Below, in pieces: positions 57,753 through 64,000 of a DNA stretch of 64,000 nt. Under the pieces are notes generated by a model. The model worked only from the letters and a program-made list of their open reading frames with translations. It did not search any database and was not told where the DNA came from. The first letter of the stretch is position 1. Every line of letters begins with the position of its first letter. Both the position numbers and the translations under genes were made by a program. This DNA comes from Cylindrotheca closterium (Eukaryota; Bacillariophyta; Bacillariophyceae; Bacillariales; Bacillariaceae): NCBI GenBank assembly GCA_933822405.4, contig CAKOGP040001770.1:186001-250000 (forward strand), written 5' to 3'.

Positions 57753-60700
57753 TCAGTTGGATTGGCCTGAGTAATTCATGATTAGATCTCTGAACTTTCG
57801 GAACAGTGCTCCCTGTAGAGGTTTCGTCAAAAAGTCTCCCAACATCTCTGCAGTGGGGCAATGTTTGATTGTCATGAGCTTCTGGGCAACCTTGTCGGTA
57901 ATAGAGAAATACCTGACGTCCAATGCCCTTGTCTTGCGGCCGCATGACTTCCTTCCATTCTTCTCGAGCAAGATGGCGCTTTGATTATCTTGGTGAATAA
58001 CGTTGTCCACCACCGTATGGCCTTGAGATGCGATGAAATATCTGGACCACATGATCATAGGTAGTGCATCATGTACCCCGACTAGTTCGGCCACTGTAGA
58101 GCTGTCCGTGTTGATCTTTTGCTTGGTAGAGATGGCAATGATGGCTCCCTTGCCCATGGTTAAAACTGCTCCGGTGTGGCTCTTCATGTCATTGTGCACT
58201 GCGAATGACGCGTCTACCCACCATTGCATGATGAATTCGTCTCCCAATTCAATGGTAAGAGGCATATATTTGGTCGCTCTCAGGTACTTGATACATCTCG
58301 CGAGCTTGGCATAGTCGTCCTCATCAGGTCTCGAAACTCTAGTCGTGAGGAAAGCCACTGCGGTCATGATGTCTCCTCGTACTCGCTTGCATAGATACAG
58401 CAGCTTGGCGGTAAGGTGGTGGTAGAGTTCAGCCTTCTTGTCATCTAGCAACGTAGGCTTGTCCTTGACTTGGAATAAATGATTCGCGGCCGGTGATGTT
58501 GCTACCCCCTTCATATCCTCTGGTGCCTCTTCCAGTAGACGATCCACATAGTCGTCCATCGAAAACTTCACCTTCCCTTTCTCGCTGAAATCAATTGTAA
58601 CTCCAAGATATTCATGCACTTCTCCTCTTTGGATAGTGAGGGGCGCTTCCTTGCCATACCGTTCGCTTAGCTTGTCGGCCAAATCATCAAGTACCTCTTG
58701 CTCGACATGTGAGATTTTCAAATCATCAACATGCCAGATAATGGTACACTGTTTACCGTTGATTGTCTTATTGACCACGCAGCTGTCGTATGGGTTCGCT
58801 TCGTATCCCAATTCATTAATGAGGAACTCGGAAAGATTTTTCCACCATTGAATGGCTCCTTTTAAGGTCCCATACAAGTTCTTGTTCAGCTGAGCGTAGA
58901 TCACTGGCTTCTTTCCTTCATACGCCACGTATTTTGTATACAAGCTCGGATCAACCTTGGTTAGCAGGTTGGCTATCTCGCCTTCAAACTTCACATGGAC
59001 AACGTCGTCGATGTCTGCCTGCATAAAGGCTCCGGGAATGTCAATTGTCATCACCTTTCGCCCTTCTTTGGCATCAATGGCGCATGTGATGATGAATGAT
59101 TCGGTTCTCACTGTAGGGGCTGAAGCATCTTCCTTTGGCGTGTACAGTCGCTGGCTCCTTCCATCAGCGCAACCTCTAGCTTTTATTTTCCCGCATCGCT
59201 TCTCCTTCAGGAACATCAAATATCTCAGCGCATCCCTTCTCTGTTGCTTGGTGAGTTCGTGCGCGAATTTTGGTGACAGGACGTTCCTATAGTGGATTTG
59301 GTGCATCTCGGCCACTACCGCTTCTGCTCCCTTGTCTCCGAATACCTTTAGTCCTTTCTTCGCTGACATTTGCTCTGTCAGGAATGACACCTCATGGTTG
59401 AAGAGTGCTATCATTTCTTGGTATGCTGGGACTGGTTCGTCTCGGTGTGGGACGTGTATCATCACTTGATGGTCCCCATGTGTAGTTGGCCTCTTCCTAG
59501 GGCGCAAGTTTCTACCGTGATTTCTGGGGCCGTATGCAGCATCCATTTCGACCTCGATCTGTTGTTGATTGTTTGGGAGAAGTTGCTCTCTCTGCTGTAT
59601 GTCGCGTTGCACTTCCTCTGCCAATGCGTCGATTCGATCGTTCAGGTCCGCATCGGCGGCTGCTTGCGCCCGTGCTTCCTCATCCTCTTCATCTTCTGAT
59701 TCCACTCCTGCGTTTTCGCCGCCCACTCCTGTGTTTCCGGCATCCACTCCTGTGTTTGCACCGCCCACTCCTGTGTTTCCGGTGTTGTTGTTGTTTGCGC
59801 CGCCCACTCCTGTGTTTCCGGCGTTTTCATCTGGGAATTGTGGCTGATGTTGCTGGAGTTGATGCTGTTGTGGCTCCACTGCCATCTGATGTGGTGGTTG
59901 GATCACTCCTGCGGGCAATCCAGCAGTAGCTGGTGGTTGGCCGGTTGGTGGAGCTTCATCTGCATCATCATTACCAGTAGTTTCATCATCATCATCACTA
60001 TCGTCATCATAATCAGCGTCAGAGCCCGGATCGGAGTCGTCGGAAACGTCAGAATCGCTGTGGCTGTCGTTGTCGTAGCTGAGGTCGTCTTCACTGTCAG
60101 AGGCGCTTGAGTAACTGTAGGTAGAGTCATGGTCGTCATCGATGTCATCATCATCGTCTATCAGTTCTCTTCCATGTCTGTCTGCGAATGTGAGTGTCAA
60201 AGGCATGCCTTGTTGTTGCCCTTTCTGGCTGACTTCATCAATCACTTCAGTTGGCATTGGGAGAGTGGTCCAGTGTTGTCTGGAGATTCGCTTGCCAGTA
60301 GCAACACTCATGAAATAGTGGGAGCCTTGAGCAGCGCCGGTTGGTCCAAGACAGATAGCTCCCAAGGTGCGGGAGCGCATGTCATTGGAGTGCTCCTCAT
60401 GTGTTTGGACATACGCCCCAAATTCGGTTCGGACATGATGTTTCATGGTGACCTGGCGACCGGTGACGATGTATCGAGGTGACAGATTGTTGGATACTCC
60501 ATCTAGAGCTGGGAAGGCATTGAGCCAGAAGACTGCATTGCGGATCAAATATTCAAGGATCAGTTTGGGAATGCGGCGGAAGGGGAGCATGTTGTAGTTG
60601 CTGCGGACCCTGTCCTTTATGGTGCGAATGAACCGTTCAATGGTAGGTTCATGTTCATCAGCGCCACAGCAGTCCACTTGAATATTGGGGAATTCTTGCT

Positions 60701-62984
60701 CGAGGGGTTCAAATTCGGGATCGCCCAGAATGGAAATGACCTTGAAGTTGCGTCGCGAATAGAGCGCAATGACCTTTTGTAGAGCTCTTTTGATGGTGGG
60801 AATTTGCCTGTTGTGAAGGCGCTCGACTGTCCCGAATTTGATGTGGCGGGAGATGGTCACCAAAAAAGGCATTTTGTTGACAAACAATATGTCAATTGCC
60901 AACGTGATATCCGAATAGTGCTCCTTGATGTGTGGTGGAATAGCGCCAATCTCTGTGCGTACATGACCGTCCGTAGTGGATGTCGTTTTACCTTTAAGCG
61001 ATCCCAAGTTGGGGCCATATATGTTGGTGGCCGTTTTGATATCTTCGGACGTGACTGGGCAATCGCGCAGTAGATTGTTGTTTACAATGTCCGTGAATCT
61101 TCGGTCTCCAGGTCGTCCAATAATATTTTGAATGTGGCGAGCCTTGGCTGCACGGATCACTGATGCCTTGGTGTGCTTGGCCTTTTGCCCTTTCACAGTC
61201 TCGAAGAAATTCCAAGCCGAGTTCAGTTGGTCCTTCAGATCCATGTGGTATAACCCCTTGTCAGTGGGGAGAAACTCTATTTTTTCGTTTTTGAAATCAA
61301 CAATGAATCGGTCGGTTGCGGCATTGTCGTATGTGATGTTGCAGTGTTTGTTCATGTTGTGGAAGGAAAAAATGTTGGCTATTCCTTTTGGGTTGAACCA
61401 CACCGCCTCCGGATAATCTCCAAAAAACCCTTTCATGTTCAATTCAACGACTCCTGCATTGCAGCGCACCCTTAATCCTTTCTTGACCTTGTGGATTTTG
61501 CGTAGTAGCGATCCATTGCAGAAGATGTTTGCCGTGGATCCGGTGTCAAGGATCAACCAGGTGACCGGAAGTCCTGATGTTGGGTGCCTCTTGAGGATGA
61601 GCTGTGCGTGCATGTTGTCTGATTGAAGGAAGAGCAGCTCCGTAGCTGTCACATCTTCATCTATCGCGTCGCTCGCGATGAGAGCCTCCGCATCGTTGCT
61701 CGGATCGGCTATATTATCTAAAGGATTCAAATACTCTCCAGAACCAGTGTTATTGTTATCAGTATCTGCGTCGTTGTTGTTGATGTGGGCTTGGTCGTCT
61801 TGATGATCTTCAGGTTGGTTTCGCTCAAATCGTCCGCGACCGCCGCGACCGCCACGTCCTCCATTTCCACGACCTCCAGTACCGTTTCTACGTGGATTTT
61901 CGCGCCTGCCGGCTCCGTTCTGATCGGATGGCTGGCCCTCAGTGAAAAAAGATGCTCCACCTCCCACATCGGAGGTTCGGACAACACTCTGCGTGATTTG
62001 AAGCTGTTGCCCATTGTTCAACAGCTCCAAAGCTCCTGCCATGGTCGTTGGGAAAGTTGAGGCTCCGTTATGCAACAATCGAGCGTTGGTAGCTTGCGCG
62101 ATCAAGTTGCCATATCGCTTCTTGTCAGCGCCCATGAGAAATGCCATTGCCATTTCTCGCTCCATCACCTTTGCTTCGAGTTTCTTCATTTCATCAAGGG
62201 TGCTGTTGACTTTTGCTTCTCTGCATGCGTCCTCCAATGCGGCAATCGATGCTCCCAGTGCTCCCTTGCAGTACTTGACCACGTTCACATGATGCATGAA
62301 GCGCGAATAGTACTCGGCGTTCGTCATCTTGCTGCCCTGGATACAACTGTAAAATCTCTGCTGGGCCTGGTACTTCGACATAGCCGGATCGACGTTGGTG
62401 GCTCCTCCTGTGGCTGTGAGATGTTGGAAGATTCGAAGCAACCCCATGGTGTCCATGTTGGATTGAACCTTATTCCATTCATGGTGCTCTTGGGCGGCGT
62501 TTTGAAACTGTTCAGTGCATTGACGCATCAATAAACCGAAGAAGGCTCCTTCGTTGGCCTCTCTATCCTTTTGCTTCCTTTTGAAGTCCTTGTATTCCCC
62601 TTCCCATTTGGCGAAGAGGACCCTGTTGTCTGGGTCGCTTGGGTCCGCAGGTTCCGTGATGGATGGGAGTGCGAATTCTCCTGTCAGGCCCACGATCACA
62701 TATTCAGTTGCGCTTGATCTTTCCCCGGCAAAGTACTCTGTCACAGCCTTCACAACGTCTAGGAACGGGGGCTGCTGCCAGTCTTGGCCCTGGAAATCAA
62801 AGTAGTGGGATTTCAATGCTGCATTGGGAGGTGGCTCGGACTTGGTGCTTTGCGACCGATTGTTTCTCTTCCCCCTCTGTCTTCTACGTCGTTCACTTCC
62901 ACCTCCATTATTACCACCTTGAGGTGAGTTGCTGGTGGTGAAGTCGGGGGGCGACGCATTTCTGCCATCGCTCTCAGATGGCAT
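57753..62984 (-). CDS. Gag-Pol polyprotein of the copia element
   Basis: 1743 aa from ATG 62982-62984, only 16 bases inside the 5' LTR. Gag occupies about residues 1-420. It has a Lys/Arg-rich start and an Arg-Gly box (GRGGRGGRGRF, about 375) instead of a CCHC knuckle. Protease DTGS is at about 480. Integrase acidic residues lie at about 699 (AIDILF), 756 (GDPEFE) and 782 (TIERF). A long acidic Asp/Ser tract and NTGVGG repeats follow, at about 960-1120. Reverse transcriptase has DIPGAFMQA at about 1316 and WHVDD at about 1418, in place of the usual YVDD. RNase H has WWVDASFAVH at about 1590 and ends with LGDFLTKPL. No stop or frameshift is seen, so it appears coding-competent. Confidence 0.95.
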   Translation of the reverse strand: MPSESDGRNASPPDFTTSNSPQGGNNGGGSERRRRQRGKRNNRSQSTKSEPPPNAALKSHYFDFQGQDWQQPPFLDVVKAVTEYFAGERSSATEYVIVGLTGEFALPSITEPADPSDPDNRVLFAKWEGEYKDFKRKQKDREANEGAFFGLLMRQCTEQFQNAAQEHHEWNKVQSNMDTMGLLRIFQHLTATGGATNVDPAMSKYQAQQRFYSCIQGSKMTNAEYYSRFMHHVNVVKYCKGALGASIAALEDACREAKVNSTLDEMKKLEAKVMEREMAMAFLMGADKKRYGNLIAQATNARLLHNGASTFPTTMAGALELLNNGQQLQITQSVVRTSDVGGGASFFTEGQPSDQNGAGRRENPRRNGTGGRGNGGRGGRGGRGRFERNQPEDHQDDQAHINNNDADTDNNNTGSGEYLNPLDNIADPSNDAEALIASDAIDEDVTATELLFLQSDNMHAQLILKRHPTSGLPVTWLILDTGSTANIFCNGSLLRKIHKVKKGLRVRCNAGVVELNMKGFFGDYPEAVWFNPKGIANIFSFHNMNKHCNITYDNAATDRFIVDFKNEKIEFLPTDKGLYHMDLKDQLNSAWNFFETVKGQKAKHTKASVIRAAKARHIQNIIGRPGDRRFTDIVNNNLLRDCPVTSEDIKTATNIYGPNLGSLKGKTTSTTDGHVRTEIGAIPPHIKEHYSDITLAIDILFVNKMPFLVTISRHIKFGTVERLHNRQIPTIKRALQKVIALYSRRNFKVISILGDPEFEPLEQEFPNIQVDCCGADEHEPTIERFIRTIKDRVRSNYNMLPFRRIPKLILEYLIRNAVFWLNAFPALDGVSNNLSPRYIVTGRQVTMKHHVRTEFGAYVQTHEEHSNDMRSRTLGAICLGPTGAAQGSHYFMSVATGKRISRQHWTTLPMPTEVIDEVSQKGQQQGMPLTLTFADRHGRELIDDDDDIDDDHDSTYSYSSASDSEDDLSYDNDSHSDSDVSDDSDPGSDADYDDDSDDDDETTGNDDADEAPPTGQPPATAGLPAGVIQPPHQMAVEPQQHQLQQHQPQFPDENAGNTGVGGANNNNTGNTGVGGANTGVDAGNTGVGGENAGVESEDEEDEEARAQAAADADLNDRIDALAEEVQRDIQQREQLLPNNQQQIEVEMDAAYGPRNHGRNLRPRKRPTTHGDHQVMIHVPHRDEPVPAYQEMIALFNHEVSFLTEQMSAKKGLKVFGDKGAEAVVAEMHQIHYRNVLSPKFAHELTKQQRRDALRYLMFLKEKRCGKIKARGCADGRSQRLYTPKEDASAPTVRTESFIITCAIDAKEGRKVMTIDIPGAFMQADIDDVVHVKFEGEIANLLTKVDPSLYTKYVAYEGKKPVIYAQLNKNLYGTLKGAIQWWKNLSEFLINELGYEANPYDSCVVNKTINGKQCTIIWHVDDLKISHVEQEVLDDLADKLSERYGKEAPLTIQRGEVHEYLGVTIDFSEKGKVKFSMDDYVDRLLEEAPEDMKGVATSPAANHLFQVKDKPTLLDDKKAELYHHLTAKLLYLCKRVRGDIMTAVAFLTTRVSRPDEDDYAKLARCIKYLRATKYMPLTIELGDEFIMQWWVDASFAVHNDMKSHTGAVLTMGKGAIIAISTKQKINTDSSTVAELVGVHDALPMIMWSRYFIASQGHTVVDNVIHQDNQSAILLEKNGRKSCGRKTRALDVRYFSITDKVAQKLMTIKHCPTAEMLGDFLTKPLQGALFRKFRDLIMNYSGQSN

Positions 62985-62986
62985 TT

Positions 62987-63000
62987 TTGTCTTCCGAAAA
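62987..63000 (-). other. Putative primer-binding site complementary to the element's own LTR
   Basis: Directly inside the 5' LTR the transcript strand reads TTTTCGGAAGACAA. It does not start TGG, as a site for a tRNA 3' CCA end would. It is a perfect 14-base complement of TTGTCTTCCGAAAA, found on the same strand inside the LTR (63135-63122, also 57507-57494). This is the arrangement expected for self-priming. Confidence 0.6.
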
Positions 63001-63360
63001 TGTTGGAACAACGCCTTGGATGCCGATCGGTAGCACCAGTCAAGTGACTACCCTGTCTAGTCTAAGAACAGATAAGATCAAGCACCGTAGGTGTGCTATA
63101 AATTACTTTCGTCTTTATTAATTTTCGGAAGACAATGAGAATTGCATGTACTGCAGATCTTCTCGTCTTCCGAGCTTACTACTATTTCTTAGACTTTCCA
63201 TTCGTACATTTGTACTTGGGAATATACTGTCGTATATTCCTCGTTAATCCAGTATATTACATTCTCCATTCCACCTGATGAATCAGCGGTCGTATCCATT
63301 GCAGTCATGATTTCAACTCGTGACTGATGAGTCATGAGGTGTGATCATCATGCTCCAACG
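63001..63360 (-). repeat. 5' LTR of the copia element
   Basis: It looks identical by eye to the 57373-57732 copy. It contains an inverted repeat CGGAAGAC ... GTCTTCCG at 63126-63172 with a second inner pair GAGAA/TTCTC. One arm overlaps the segment complementary to the primer-binding site. Confidence 0.95.
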
Positions 63361-63365
63361 CTGGG
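63361..63365. repeat. Right target-site duplication (CTGGG)
   Basis: It matches 57368-57372 exactly. Confidence 0.9.
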
Positions 63366-64000
63366 CCATTTGGTGGAATTGGCTGCTGATCACACCAATA
63401 CTGACAGAGACAGTGAAGGAACGAGGGCGAGTACGGCTAGGTCCATTGCCGACGTTGGCACTGACCATGGCTTGCTGGCAATGAGCTTTGCACTTTCAGG
63501 AAGATATGACAGAGTATTGGGAGTCGATGTTTCAGAACAGGCACTATACAACGGGGCACTTTCGTTGCTGGAGACAGCCCAAGAAATTTATGAGCAACAG
63601 CTTGATGACGACAGCAATGGTGATGGCACTGAAGGAGAAGAGACAAGAATACCAATCACTTTTCGAGTGAGTGATGGGCTTGACAACATAGATCCAGGTG
63701 AAGCTGACACAGTGTGTATTGCTGGTATGGGGGTCAACACGATGATTAAGATCTTGTCGATGCCAAGTGATACTGCCGATATCACCCACCTGGATCGAAT
63801 ACAATGTCAGCAATTGTTGCTCCAACCCACGAATTCTCGGCCAAGTCACCTGATTCTGCTTTACGATCATTTGCAAAAGTCAGGCTGGCGACTGGTTGAC
63901 GAACGCATCGAAGAACTGTCGAAGAGATGGTATGTGTCAACTTGCTTTCAGCGAAAAAGTAAGGACGAAGAAGACAATGTGGATCCAAATATCAATACTC
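63366..64000 (+). pseudogene. 3' part of the TrmK-like methyltransferase gene (continues past the window)
   Basis: The frame is open from 63366 to the window end and continues the codon broken at 57372. It contains the SAM-binding ADVGTDHGLLA (motif I), GVDVSEQAL (acidic residue at the end of strand 2), FRVSDGLD, TVCIAGMGVNTM and LLLQPTN, the hallmark order of the TrmK/COG2384 family. A GWRLVDERIEE segment follows. TrmK makes m1A22 in bacterial tRNAs. With a plastid-like presequence on the other half, the enzyme may act on plastid tRNA. It cannot be expressed from this allele as one protein. Confidence 0.8.

Larger units (their letters stand above)
57373..63360 (-). mobile_element. Complete Ty1/copia LTR retrotransposon (5988 bp)
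   Basis: Two 360-base LTRs at an offset of exactly 5628 bases, a perfect 5-bp target duplication and a single uninterrupted Gag-Pol frame define an intact, recently inserted element transcribed on the minus strand. Gene order Gag, protease, integrase, reverse transcriptase, RNase H is that of Ty1/copia, as in diatom CoDi-type elements. It sits inside the coding exon of a TrmK-like gene in the opposite orientation. Confidence 0.95.

Noticed and set aside
59530..60154. Several plus-strand frames opposite the retrotransposon spacer
   Set aside because: They are complements of the acidic and Gly-Asn repeat region of Gag-Pol.
1..64000. tRNA, rRNA or snRNA genes
   Set aside because: I looked for B-box-like GGTTCGA words with matching acceptor stems and for conserved rRNA words and found none. 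A tRNAscan/Infernal run would be needed to exclude them.

Overview
The window is nuclear DNA from a protist eukaryote, most likely a diatom (probably pennate). The evidence is spliceosomal GT..AG introns, a DUF6824-type DNA-binding-like protein, BspA-type LRR proteins, membrane proteins with long Pro/Thr/Ser linkers, presequences ending in an A-x-A-F motif as used by diatom plastid proteins, and an intact Ty1/copia LTR retrotransposon. Two runs of N (31301-31699 and 48897-49047) are assembly gaps.

Region 1 (1 to about 13.2 kb) is unlike the rest. It is a dense run of intronless genes: convergent pairs are only 46 and 13 bases apart, and most proteins have no recognisable relatives. The recognisable ones are a zinc-finger / 2OG-dioxygenase-like / Tudor-like protein, a large protein ending in a Ulp1-type cysteine protease domain, and a second protein with a possible dioxygenase core. 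The spaces between genes are packed with short reiterated modules (GTCGAGCGTC, GTCGGGCATTACC) and a nested 381-bp/215-bp repeat. I infer a large mobile element or integrated viral-like segment whose left end lies outside the window. No transposase was recognised, so this is a hypothesis.

Region 2 (13.2-17.7 kb) is gene-poor, with a strong inverted repeat, a hexanucleotide tract and a frame-broken coding remnant. Region 3 (17.7-25.4 kb) has a divergent pair of paralogous BspA-LRR/ankyrin-like genes, a DUF6824 protein and a protein with a possible UBA-like C-terminus. Region 4 (25.8-55.5 kb) is ordinary housekeeping and surface-protein territory: cytochrome b561-like protein, a WDR59-like GATOR2 subunit (four exons), CacyBP/SIP, two proline/threonine-linker membrane proteins, NAA30 (NatC catalytic subunit, three exons), a secreted Cys-rich protein, D-cysteine desulfhydrase, a pair of unrecognised paralogues, an alpha/beta hydrolase with a plastid-like presequence, a MAGE-domain (NSE3-like) protein, an F420-reductase-like oxidoreductase and UTP11.

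Region 5 (57.0-64.0 kb) is a TrmK-like tRNA m1A22 methyltransferase gene split by a complete 5988-bp copia element. The element lies on the minus strand with 360-bp LTRs that look identical, a 5-bp target duplication (CTGGG) and one intact 1743-aa Gag-Pol frame. Its primer-binding position does not look like a tRNA 3' end. Instead it is a perfect 14-nt complement of a segment inside its own LTR, as expected for Tf1-like self-priming. I consider this and the region 1 cluster the two most interesting items.
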